Shown here: in pieces, positions 15,747 through 23,220 of the stretch
How the letters are laid out: every line of letters begins with the position of its first letter
Numbering within the stretch: the first letter of the stretch is position 1
Assembly (NCBI GenBank): GCA_964583615.1
Contig: CAZOWM010000048.1
Coordinates: 1 to 23,220 of the forward strand
Length of the DNA stretch: 23,220 bases
From: CAZOWM01 sp964583615
GTDB lineage: Bacteria > Spirochaetota > B62-G9 > DRHN01
Direction: 5' to 3'
Notes under the pieces: generated by a model
Databases searched by the model: none
What the model saw: only the letters and a program-made list of their open reading frames with translations
What the model was told of the DNA's origin: nothing
Program-made: the position numbers and the translations under genes

Positions 15747-16844
15747 ATGAAGCTCGTATTGAAAGAATTAACGAAACAGTTCGGGGATTTAGTTGCCGTC
15801 GACAACCTGAACCTTGATATCGAGGATGGAGAGATCGTGTCTCTCCTCGGCCCATCGGGATGTGGGAAAACAACGACCTTGAATATGATATCGGGATTCG
15901 AAAGGCCGAATCACGGAAAAGTGTATTTCAACGGAAAATGCGCCAATGACATTCCTCCTCGAGAGCGAAATGTGGGAATGGTCTTTCAGGAGTACGCCAT
16001 TTTCACGACGATGAACGCCTATAAGAATATTGCCTTCGGACTTCGGGTACGAAAAGTCCAAAAAAAACAGATAGAACGTGAGGTGCTCGAAATAGCGGAG
16101 AGTCTTAACCTCCGAGATGCGCTGTATCGGAATATTAACAAGCTCAATCTGAGTGAATTACAGAGGATCGCCCTAGCGAGAACACTGAGCACGAAGCCTT
16201 CACTTATGCTTCTCGATGAACCGCTTAGCAATCTTGATGCGGCGCTTAGGGAGAGAACACGCGTTGAGCTGAAACATTTTCACGACCGCTGGGGCATTAC
16301 CATGATCTACGTTACCCACGACCAGATCGAGGCGATTTCACTGGCAAATCGCATTGCCGTCATGAAAGAGGGGAAGCTGCAGCAATACGACAATGCCCAG
16401 ACCATTTATCGGGAACCAGCTAACGTTTTTATTGCACAGTTTATCGGGAGCCCGCCTTCCAATATCATTCGTGGTGAGATAATGAGGAGAAACGGCAATA
16501 CCATCTTCCACAGAGGCAACATGTCAATCGATATCTCTAATTTCAAGGCACTAACAGGTGAAAGAGTACGAGACTCAAAACTCGTGATCGGGATTCGACC
16601 TGAGCATATTGCAGTATCAAAGACGAAAAATACAAAAACCGCACAGGCTGCCGAAGTCTATGCGGTTGAACCTCTCGGAATTGAAACGATTCTCGATTTG
16701 AGAATCGATGACACCATCATCAGGGCTCTCATTGAGACGGAATACTCGGCCAAAGTTGGTGAACGGATGTACTTTGATGTGGCCGTTGATGAGATGAATA
16801 TCTTCGATGCGGAGACCGAAAGGAACTTACGAGTAAAAGGGTGA
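15747..16844 (+). CDS. Sugar ABC transporter ATPase A, with non-canonical signature motif
   Basis: This 365-residue MalK-type ATPase has Walker A GPSGCGKTT (35-43), Q-loop Gln81, Walker B LMLLDE (153-158, catalytic Glu158), D-loop SNLDA, switch His191, and a C-terminal regulatory (TOBE) domain from about residue 240. The signature that should read LSGGQ is LNLSE (133-137, in KLNLSELQRIALAR), so both glycines that contact the partner's ATP are lost. Such changes occur in one half of asymmetric ABC dimers, and I recall a similarly altered ATPase in the two-ATPase glycerol transporter GlpSTPQV family. With ATPase B encoded four bases downstream, the likely arrangement is an A-B heterodimer with one normal and one degenerate ATP site. 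GAGGAG precedes the start. Confidence 0.93.
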   Translation: MKLVLKELTKQFGDLVAVDNLNLDIEDGEIVSLLGPSGCGKTTTLNMISGFERPNHGKVYFNGKCANDIPPRERNVGMVFQEYAIFTTMNAYKNIAFGLRVRKVQKKQIEREVLEIAESLNLRDALYRNINKLNLSELQRIALARTLSTKPSLMLLDEPLSNLDAALRERTRVELKHFHDRWGITMIYVTHDQIEAISLANRIAVMKEGKLQQYDNAQTIYREPANVFIAQFIGSPPSNIIRGEIMRRNGNTIFHRGNMSIDISNFKALTGERVRDSKLVIGIRPEHIAVSKTKNTKTAQAAEVYAVEPLGIETILDLRIDDTIIRALIETEYSAKVGERMYFDVAVDEMNIFDAETERNLRVKG

Positions 16845-16848
16845 ACCC

Positions 16849-17922
16849 ATGGCACATATCGAGATAAGAAGTATAAAAAAGGCCTTTGGGAAGGTTCAGG
16901 CCCTGGACAGGATCGGTTTCAGCGTCAGGGACAAGGAGTTCTTCTGTCTTGTCGGACCAACCAATGCTGGTAAAACAACGACACTTCGCATCATCGCCGG
17001 TCTCGAGAAACAAGACGAAGGGGATGTACTGTTCGATGACGTGCTCATGAATGATGTCCATCCTAATGAACGCGACGTTGCCATGCTCTTTCAGAACTTA
17101 GCGCTTTATCCGAACAAAACAGGTTTTGAGAATATCGCAACACCTCTCAGGATCAAGGGTTTTACCGATAAGGAAGTTCATAAGCGGGTACATGAAGTCG
17201 CTGAAATTCTGCACATATCCCATCTCCTCGAACGGATGCCTGGTACATACAGCGGCGGAGAACGACAAAGAGTCGCACTCGGTAGAACAATTATCCGACG
17301 TCCGAAGGTGTATCTGTTCGATGAACCCTTGAGCAATCTCGATGCGATCCTCCGTGTGGAAATGCGCTCGGAACTGAAGAGACTTCAGCGTGATCTTGGA
17401 CAGACCATGGTCTATGTCACACATGATCAGGTTGAAGCGATTTCGATGTCCGACCGTATTGCAGTTTTGCACAAGGGGAAAATACAACAGATCGGATTAC
17501 CTGGAGAAATCTTCAACAAACCGAATAACATGTTCACGGCGGGATTCTTCGGATCTCCTCCCATGAGTTTTTTAAAGTGTTCCGTTGAAAAAACTGGTGA
17601 TCAGACTCTGCTGACCGCAAATAAAATAAATCTTGATGTAACATCATTTTCAAAACAACTTTCAGGTTACCGCTCCGTTAGAGTGGGAATCCGGCCCCAG
17701 CATATCAAGGTCGAAAAAGATGGAACCGGTGGCGAGTTCAAGGTCGTTGCCATCGAACATCTTGGTTCAAAATCAGTGCTTACATTTGAAGCAGGGAAGG
17801 ACATCCTGCTTGCGGTAGTCCCTGCAGCATGGGGAATCAAGAGTAATGATTCGGTTCGCGTATCTATCGATCCGTCAAAGATATACATATTCGATGAAGA
17901 AACAAACCGTGTCATTGTATGA
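16849..17922 (+). CDS. Sugar ABC transporter ATPase B
   Basis: This 357-residue MalK-type ATPase has Walker A GPTNAGKTT (36-44, with an unusual TNA in place of SGC/SGA), Q-loop Gln82, the normal signature YSGGE (134-138, in YSGGERQRVALGRT), Walker B VYLFDE (154-159), D-loop SNLDA and switch His192. A C-terminal regulatory domain follows, with the typical VRVGIRPQHI. It differs clearly from ATPase A, so it is not a simple recent duplicate. Its start is four bases after the stop of ATPase A, with AAGGG as the ribosome site, which implies coupled translation. Its intact signature should complete the ATP site formed with ATPase A's Walker motifs. Confidence 0.94.
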   Translation: MAHIEIRSIKKAFGKVQALDRIGFSVRDKEFFCLVGPTNAGKTTTLRIIAGLEKQDEGDVLFDDVLMNDVHPNERDVAMLFQNLALYPNKTGFENIATPLRIKGFTDKEVHKRVHEVAEILHISHLLERMPGTYSGGERQRVALGRTIIRRPKVYLFDEPLSNLDAILRVEMRSELKRLQRDLGQTMVYVTHDQVEAISMSDRIAVLHKGKIQQIGLPGEIFNKPNNMFTAGFFGSPPMSFLKCSVEKTGDQTLLTANKINLDVTSFSKQLSGYRSVRVGIRPQHIKVEKDGTGGEFKVVAIEHLGSKSVLTFEAGKDILLAVVPAAWGIKSNDSVRVSIDPSKIYIFDEETNRVIV

Positions 17923-17964
17923 TGACAAGTTACAGATACACTTTCTCATGATAAGGAGGATGTA

Positions 17965-19128
17965 ATGCCAAAAAACAAGATAGGTGTAGGAATGATCGGT
18001 TATAAATTTATGGGTAAAGCCCACAGTAACGCATTTAGACAAGTACCTATTTTTTTCGACTGTCCTCTCATCCCGGAACTCAAAGCGATATGTGGACGTG
18101 ACGAGGAAAGTGTGAAAAAAGCTGCTGAAACTTATGGTTGGGAGGGATACGAAACTTCATGGAGGAAACTCATCGATCGAAGTGATATTGAGCTTGTCGA
18201 TATCAACACTCCAAACAACTTACATGCTGAAATCGCGATTGCAGCTGCACAAAAAGGGAAACACATATTCCTTGAAAAGCCGATGGCAATGAACTTAAAG
18301 GAAGCGAAGGAAGTGGTTGCCGCGGTGAAGAAGGCTGGTGTCAAACACATGATAAGTTTCAACTATCGAAAGTTTCCAAGCCTATCTTACGCGAAGAAGA
18401 TGATCGATGACGGAAAAATTGGGAAAGTATACCATTTCCGTGCCGTTTATTTACAAGACTGGATTATTGATCCTAATTTCCCCTTGGTGTGGAGATTGGA
18501 CAAGAACATTGCGGGGTCAGGGGCGCTCGGAGACCTCTGTGCCCATATCATAGACATGGCGCAATACCTCATCGGCGACATCGACTCGGTCTCAGCAACG
18601 GCAGAGACCTTTATCAAGGAGCGAAAGCTGCCGTCCTCTGAGGGAGGGTTGAGTGCAAAGGCAGGGGAGAAGAAGGGTAAAGTAACCGTCGACGATGCGG
18701 TCATTTCCCTGGCTCGATTCGAAAATGGAGCCCTCGGAACATTTGAGGCAACACGATTCGCGATCGGTCATAAAAACGGCGGTCAGTTCGAGATAAACGG
18801 GAGCGAGGGAAGCCTCAGGTTCAATCTAGAACGGATGAATGAGCTTGAATATCTGGCAACAAAGGACGGCGATGAACAGGGATTTAAGACTATTCTCGTC
18901 ACAAACCCCACGCATCCCTTTATGGCTGCATGGTGGCCTCCGGGGCATATGATTGGATGGGAGCACTCGCACGTCAATCAGGTATATCATTTGCTCGATT
19001 CGATAGCACATGATAGGTTGCCCGAGCCGAGCCTCTATGAAGGAGTTAAGAACCAGGCTGTACTCGAAGCTATGAGTGCTTCGATTACGGATGGGAAATG
19101 GCACGACGTGGAAAAGGTGAAGGTGTAG
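17965..19128 (+). CDS. Gfo/Idh/MocA-family NAD(P)-dependent sugar dehydrogenase
   Basis: This 387-residue oxidoreductase most likely oxidises a ring hydroxyl of the imported sugar-like compound using NAD(P). The N-terminal Rossmann motif is GVGMIGYKFMGKAHSNAF (7-24), in which Lys replaces the second glycine of the usual GYGFMG. FLEKPMAMN (102-110) carries the family's EKP with the catalytic Lys105. The substrate-side motif is GDLCAHIIDMAQ (189-200), with Asp190 and His194. It resembles the subgroup that includes levoglucosan and glucoside 3-dehydrogenases more than inositol dehydrogenase, but the substrate is uncertain. AAGGAGG lies just before ATG. It is 42 bases after ATPase B and in line with the transporter. 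Confidence 0.92.
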   Translation: MPKNKIGVGMIGYKFMGKAHSNAFRQVPIFFDCPLIPELKAICGRDEESVKKAAETYGWEGYETSWRKLIDRSDIELVDINTPNNLHAEIAIAAAQKGKHIFLEKPMAMNLKEAKEVVAAVKKAGVKHMISFNYRKFPSLSYAKKMIDDGKIGKVYHFRAVYLQDWIIDPNFPLVWRLDKNIAGSGALGDLCAHIIDMAQYLIGDIDSVSATAETFIKERKLPSSEGGLSAKAGEKKGKVTVDDAVISLARFENGALGTFEATRFAIGHKNGGQFEINGSEGSLRFNLERMNELEYLATKDGDEQGFKTILVTNPTHPFMAAWWPPGHMIGWEHSHVNQVYHLLDSIAHDRLPEPSLYEGVKNQAVLEAMSASITDGKWHDVEKVKV

Positions 19129-19192
19129 AGAGGAATTTCGTGTTAAAAGAAAGTGCTCAATGGTTTTATACCATAATTAGAGGAGGTTGTTT

Positions 19193-20158
19193 ATGAAACT
19201 CGGAATGCTTACGGTTATGATGGCTGATCAACCGGTCGAGAAGGTTCTCGACCTGATGATGAATTATAAGATGGAAGCTGTGGAGTTCTATTCAGGAGCC
19301 ATGTTTTCAAATGCACACTGCAATCCCGATGAGCTACTTGAAGACGACGAAAAGCTGAAGAGTTTTAAAAAGATGCTATCAAGCAGAAACATATTTATTA
19401 GTGCGCTTTCCTGTCATGGGAACCCCCTGCATCCTGATCCGAAAATTGGCCCTGTACATGCCGAATCCATCCGGAAGACAATCCTGCTGGCCGAAAAGCT
19501 CGAGGTCGATCGTATCATAGGCTTTGCTGGATGCCCTGCAGGGTGCGAGAAGGATACCATGCCGAACTGGGTGCATGAACCATGGCCGGACTGGTTTCCG
19601 GAAATGCTCAATTGGCAGTGGGAAAAAAAGCTTATTCCCTTCTGGAAGGACATGGTGAAATTCATGAAACAGCACAAGGTAAAGTACTTCTGCTTTGAAC
19701 TGCATCCGGGCGACATGCTCTACAATCCTGAATCCCTGTTCAAGCTTCGTGCGGCGGTGGGTGAGGAAATATGCTGTAACTATGACTCGAGTAATATTGA
19801 GTGGCAGGGTATCGACACGCTCGAAGCAATCATCGCATTGGGAGATACCATAAAACATGTACATGCAAAGGACTGCAAGACCTATGTGAACAACTCGAGT
19901 ATCAATGGAACACTCGATCCAAAGCCCTACAGCGATGAACTTCACCGGTCTTGGAACTTCAGAACCGTCGGATGGGGCCATGGCCAGGAATATTGGACCC
20001 AGTACCTCATCAACCTGCGCATGATCGGATACGACTACGTCATGAGCATAGAGCACGAGGACAGCCTTATGTCGGCTGCTGAAGGGCTCGAAAAGGCGGT
20101 GAATTATCTACGTACAATTATCCTGAAGCAGAAACCGGGCCCCATGACCTGGGCATAG
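19193..20158 (+). CDS. Sugar isomerase/epimerase, xylose-isomerase-like TIM barrel
   Basis: This 321-residue TIM-barrel protein belongs to the AP-endonuclease 2/xylose isomerase-like superfamily. ATG 19193 was chosen because AGGAGG (19181-19186) is six bases upstream; a TTG at 19187 is in frame but too close. Likely metal ligands are Glu169 (CFELHPGD), Asp198 (CNYDSSN), His224 (KHVHAKD) and Glu287 (SIEHEDS). The block LSCHGNPLHPD and the segment GFAGCPAGCEKD are shared by members found beside Gfo/Idh/MocA dehydrogenases. Such pairs carry out isomerisation, epimerisation or beta-elimination on 3-keto sugars. That role here is inferred from context. It lies 64 bases after the dehydrogenase. Confidence 0.9.
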   Translation: MKLGMLTVMMADQPVEKVLDLMMNYKMEAVEFYSGAMFSNAHCNPDELLEDDEKLKSFKKMLSSRNIFISALSCHGNPLHPDPKIGPVHAESIRKTILLAEKLEVDRIIGFAGCPAGCEKDTMPNWVHEPWPDWFPEMLNWQWEKKLIPFWKDMVKFMKQHKVKYFCFELHPGDMLYNPESLFKLRAAVGEEICCNYDSSNIEWQGIDTLEAIIALGDTIKHVHAKDCKTYVNNSSINGTLDPKPYSDELHRSWNFRTVGWGHGQEYWTQYLINLRMIGYDYVMSIEHEDSLMSAAEGLEKAVNYLRTIILKQKPGPMTWA

Positions 20159-20230
20159 GTTCCTGTATAACAAGTGAATGCGTGTCATCTGTTAAAATGC
20201 GCAGGTAATTAATAACGAAAGGAAAGTACA

Positions 20231-21190
20231 GTGGGTGCTATCAATCTACTTACCACCATCAAGGGTTCCCTCCTCGAGGGATTTTTCCCCGCAGGGTGGG
20301 ATCTAGCAAAGATCGAGAAGTGCTGCAGCTATAACCTCGAAGCGCTGATGAAACGAGAGAAATGGTGGCATCATGATTACAGTATCGTGGCTTGTGACAC
20401 GGTTGCCGATTTCGATACGCTCATGGGCCACGAGATTGCGCTTCAGATATACCGTGCAAAACAGGAGGGCAAACAGATTGCCTTCATATTCCCAGTAGGG
20501 CCAATGGGCATGTACCGATGGGTGGTGCACTTCCTGTTCAAGTGGGATATCGACTGCGGCCACGTGCACGGCTTCAACATGGATGAGTGGAGCGATAGGG
20601 AGGGAAACACACTTTCTCCTTACAACCCCGGATCCTTTCAATATGCCATGGAGCGTGCATTCTACGGTCCCCTTGGAAAGCATACTATCCCTCCAAAGCA
20701 GCGGCACTTTGCAACCAAGGGAAGCCTTGAAAAGTATTCAGAGCAGATTTTCGGCCTGACCGAGAAGAGCGCTCGCCTTGTGGTCGTATACGGAATCGGC
20801 AGAGTGTTCCACATCGCATTTTGGGAACCCCACTTCGCGGGAGATTTCTCAACCGAGAATGAGTGGAAGGCTCAGACCCACCGCATTGCCGCAAAACTGC
20901 ATCCTCTGACCATTGAGCAGAACGCAATTACCTCGTTCAAGAGCAGGACGACTCTCGTGTCTGCGCGGGCCAACACCATCGGCCCAGGGCTCTTTCTCAA
21001 GGCCGACTATGCGATCGGAGGTGCCGATGGCACCTTGGGCAGGGGTATGATGTGGCAGGGAATGAGCCTGTGTGTGACGCTCAAATACGGGCCTGACACC
21101 TGGGTCCCCTCGAGCTACATGCCGACGCTCGCGGGCAGGCTCTTTTTCCTCAAAGATCTTGCAGGTCCCCTCGAGCCTGAGCTCAATTGA
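20231..21190 (+). CDS. NagB/RpiA-fold protein, divergent glucosamine-6-phosphate deaminase-like
   Basis: This 319-residue protein is related to glucosamine-6-phosphate deaminase (NagB, about 266 residues) but is divergent. It keeps GFNMDEW (114-120), whose Asp118 matches the proton-abstracting Asp72 of E. coli NagB. It also keeps the segment GIGRVFHIAFWEP (188-200), with His194 and Glu199 matching His143 and Glu148. The Asp of the NagB motif GxGxDGH (Asp141) is Val192 here, and the following Gly is Phe193. The catalytic network is therefore changed, and true NagB activity is doubtful. A lactonase, isomerase or hydrolase role is possible. The start is GTG with GAAAGGAAAG before it, 72 bases after the TIM-barrel gene. 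It appears to be the last gene of the operon. Confidence 0.85.
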   Translation: MGAINLLTTIKGSLLEGFFPAGWDLAKIEKCCSYNLEALMKREKWWHHDYSIVACDTVADFDTLMGHEIALQIYRAKQEGKQIAFIFPVGPMGMYRWVVHFLFKWDIDCGHVHGFNMDEWSDREGNTLSPYNPGSFQYAMERAFYGPLGKHTIPPKQRHFATKGSLEKYSEQIFGLTEKSARLVVVYGIGRVFHIAFWEPHFAGDFSTENEWKAQTHRIAAKLHPLTIEQNAITSFKSRTTLVSARANTIGPGLFLKADYAIGGADGTLGRGMMWQGMSLCVTLKYGPDTWVPSSYMPTLAGRLFFLKDLAGPLEPELN

Positions 21191-21534
21191 CGCAGGGCGA
21201 ACAATGCACACCCTAGCTGGGAAGGAGGGTCTGCACGAATTTTTCGCCATTCCTCATAAAGAACGTTATTATAAACGGGAATTTCAATCGAAGGATGAAT
21301 CATGGATACAAGGTCAGAGATCTCAAATTTGTAGAGCATGAAAAGTTGAAAGTGGAGTAGGCTGAAGCCAGAATGCCCGTGTTCACGCATTTGAGGGATC
21401 AGCTTTAAAACCCTCTTTTTCGCATGAGCGGCATCACGGCCTGTGCGGGAAGCGAAAAGTCTTCTTGCACATTCCCCCATTTTTTGTAAAATAGAGTGGA
21501 TGAAGGTGGTGTATCTCTTGCAGGAGAGTACGAA
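21191..21534 (+). other. Intergenic stretch before the CUT2 permease pair
   Basis: No supported gene was found in these 344 bases. The first part (21191-21350) could be decayed coding sequence: several frames look protein-like but none is recognisable. The CUT2 ATPase gene that usually lies between binding protein and permeases is not here. The last 70 bases hold the promoter at 21465-21492 and an AGGAGAG ribosome site (21522-21528). Confidence 0.45.
21465..21492 (+). promoter_or_regulatory. Candidate promoter of the CUT2 permease genes
   Basis: TTGCAC (21465-21470), a 16-base spacer and TAAAAT (21487-21492, five of six). A transcript from it would start near 21499 and give a leader of about 35 bases to the TTG start at 21535. 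The -35 box is only a half match. Confidence 0.4.
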
Positions 21535-22616
21535 TTGGCAGGCAACGGCGTCGGTACAGAAAATCTGAAGGGGAGTTCCAGTCTGCTTATTCCGGTCGCA
21601 AAAAATTGGGCCGTAATTTTTTGTTTCTGTTGATCGTGATATTCAGTTTCACAGGGAGAGGGTTCTTCAGCCTGAAGAATTTCCAGAATATCATCCATCT
21701 GTCCACCATATTTCTTCTCCTTTCCGCTGCCGAGACCTATGTGATCATCACAGGGGGGATCGATCTCTCTGTTGGCTTTGTCATGGGACTTTCGTCTGTG
21801 CTCTCCGCAAAGATCATGCAGCTCCTGCATGCTGCTGCGCTTCCTCAGCCCACAAGCATCCTGATCGGAAGCATGGTGGGTATAGCGATCAGCTTAATTC
21901 CAGGCATGATCAGCGGGATCCTCATCGCAAGGCTCAGTGTACCTCCATTCATCGCGACGCTCGGAATGTGGGGAGTGACCAATGGAATCACACTTCGTAT
22001 CTGTCAGGGTTTTCCCATCTCTTTTCTCCCGTCAAACCTCGTTGAGCTCGGAAACGGGTATTTGTTCTACGTGCTTCCCGGCAGAGCAATATCCTTCTTA
22101 CACAGACCCTACGGACTGCAGGACACGCAGATCAGGGAGCTGCTCCGTATATTCCCCAATTCTTTTGTGTTCTCCTTTGTGGTGCTCTTCATTCTCTGGC
22201 ACGTGCTGAAGCACACGAAGTTCGGGCAGCACACCTATGCAATCGGCGGGAGCATGGACGCCTCTATGAGGGCAGGTATCAACGTGAAGAAGCACCTCAT
22301 TGCTATCTATACCCTTTCTTCCTTTCTTGCCGGGCTTGCAGGAGTTTTCAACATATTTCAAACAGGCATCGGGAATTTCACACCTTTCAGCTCAATGTAC
22401 GAGCTGTTTGCAATCGCAGGTGTGATCATCGGCGGTGCGAGCCTCATGGGGGGAAAGGGGAGCATACTGGGTGCCTGTATCGGTGCGGTGATGATAAGGC
22501 TCCTGGAAAACGGGCTCTCAATATCGGGGGTCGAGCCTTTCTACCGTTTCATCGCAGTCGGGCTCATCCTCATCATGGCGGTGGTGATAGATCAGATGTT
22601 TCCCGACCTGTTTTAA
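21535..22616 (+). CDS. Ribose-type (CUT2) ABC transporter permease, 5' frameshift at a T run
   Basis: From about 21615 to 22616 this is a clear RbsC-like inner-membrane permease, with FFSLKNFQNI, the family signature VIITGGIDLSVGFVMG, GGSMDASMRAGI and the end VVIDQMFPDLF. In that frame the only start is TTG 21606, which has no ribosome site and cuts into the first helix. In the frame one base over, 21535-21618 encodes a proper beginning (TTG at 21535 after AGGAGAG) containing SSSLLIPVAKNWAVIF. This aligns with KKSFLIFLGRRWALIF of the tandem paralogue at 22634. The frames meet at six T (21617-21622); one more T would restore a continuous 361-residue protein. The options are a sequencing error, a real mutation, or slippage at the T run. 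Confidence 0.8.
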
Positions 22617-22633
22617 TCGACTGGAGCACACAA

Positions 22634-23220
22634 ATGAATCCGAACCGCAGTTCGGAAAAGAAAAAAAGCTTTCTGATTTTTCTGGGACGCCGGTGGGCGC
22701 TGATATTCCTGATTCTGGAATCCCTGGTGTTCAGCTTCACCACTGAGGCCTTCTTCAGCCTGAAGGGCATTCAGATCGTGCTCTTTTTCGGCACGACCAT
22801 TTTCCTGCTCGGGACTGCAGAGACTTTTGTGATCATTACCGGCGGGATCGATCTCTCCGTGGGATTCGTTATGGGATTTGCGAGCATCGTGTCCGCAAAG
22901 CTCGTCGTTCTATTCACCGGCATGGGCATATCTCCAGGCCCAAGCATACTGATGGGAGTGTTATTGACCTGGCTGACCGGCCTCATACCCGGGTATGTGA
23001 ACGGGAGCCTTGTCGCACGCCTCAACGTCCCTCCTTTCATAGCGACCTTTTCCATGCTTGGGATCACTCACGCGACATCCGAGCTCCTCATACGGGGTGT
23101 ACCCGCGAAGCACCTTCCGTATACCGCAAATGCGATCGGAAACGGCTATTTCATCTACCTCGTTCCGGTGGACAATGTGAGCATGGGAGTGCATGCAGGT
23201 GAGGTCGTGGGCCTTCTGGG
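22634..23220 (+). CDS. Second ribose-type (CUT2) ABC transporter permease (partial)
   Basis: The gene starts at ATG 22634, 17 bases after the first permease, and runs off the window after about 195 residues. It is a paralogue of that gene: both carry the near-identical segment TxVIITGGIDLSVGFVMG and LxVPPFIAT. Distinct tandem permeases imply a heteromeric channel, as known for AI-2 (LsrC/LsrD) and rhamnose CUT2 systems. Membrane helices begin at residue 18 (WALIFLILESLVFSF). CTGGAG precedes the start as a modest ribosome site. A CUT2 ATPase must be encoded elsewhere, perhaps just beyond the window. The matching binding-protein type is the broken gene at 9632. Confidence 0.9.
   Translation, partial: MNPNRSSEKKKSFLIFLGRRWALIFLILESLVFSFTTEAFFSLKGIQIVLFFGTTIFLLGTAETFVIITGGIDLSVGFVMGFASIVSAKLVVLFTGMGISPGPSILMGVLLTWLTGLIPGYVNGSLVARLNVPPFIATFSMLGITHATSELLIRGVPAKHLPYTANAIGNGYFIYLVPVDNVSMGVHAGEVVGLL

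Noticed and set aside
21115..21480. 121-codon minus-strand open frame overlapping the end of the NagB-like gene
   Set aside because: It overlaps a well-supported gene on the other strand, has no family resemblance I can defend, and no ribosome site.
1..23220. CRISPR array, rRNA, tRNA or phage genes
   Set aside because: No regularly spaced repeats, rRNA-like sequence, cloverleaf or phage structural motifs were seen on either strand.

Overview
The window comes from a bacterium with ordinary sigma-70-like promoters, strong Shine-Dalgarno sites and several sugar ABC transporters. Tat-exported and periplasmic-type binding proteins point to a heterotroph with a cell envelope suited to them. Gene content and style (HrpA-type helicase, many sugar ABC systems, an sdhAB-sucCD block) would fit a free-living spirochaete or similar anaerobe. 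No rRNA or ribosomal marker is present, so this taxonomy is a weak inference.

Layout. (1) 1-3248, minus strand: a TCA-cycle operon sdhA-sdhB-sucC-sucD with a clear promoter. sucC looks intact and sucD runs off the window. The succinate dehydrogenase genes are wrecked: sdhA has lost its middle with a frame change, and the end of sdhA is joined in frame to the last two-thirds of sdhB. (2) 3342-6753, plus strand: a divergent promoter, a small protein of unknown function, a 535-base gap, and a DEAH-box RNA helicase. (3) 6805-8775: a LacI-family regulator whose promoter overlaps a perfect LacI-type operator, then a cysteine-rich C_GCAxxG_C_C protein preceded by an odd leader. (4) 8776-9631: a gene-poor stretch with a possible transposase relic. 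(5) 9632-10627: a ribose-type sugar-binding protein broken by one in-frame TAG. (6) 10680-10741: a hairpin-forming inverted repeat.

(7) 10831-21190 is the main system. A ROK-family regulator is followed by a CUT1 sugar ABC transporter with a Tat-exported binding protein, two permeases and two different ATPases, one of which lacks the normal LSGGQ signature. Three enzymes follow: a Gfo/Idh/MocA dehydrogenase, a TIM-barrel sugar isomerase/epimerase, and a NagB-like protein that has lost a catalytic Asp. It reads as a complete uptake-and-catabolism operon for an unidentified sugar-like compound, regulated by its own first gene. No sugar kinase is in the window. The first two enzymes suggest oxidation to a keto-sugar followed by isomerisation or elimination, as in 3-keto-glucoside or levoglucosan pathways. 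The NagB-like step is the unexplained part.

(8) 21465-23220: two tandem ribose-type (CUT2) permease genes with their own candidate promoter. The first has a frameshift at a T run near its 5' end and the second runs off the window.

At least four genes are broken (sdhA, sdhB, the 9632 binding protein, and the 21535 permease at its 5' end). This points either to active gene decay or to an imperfect assembly. The two sdh deletions are hard to explain as simple base-calling errors.
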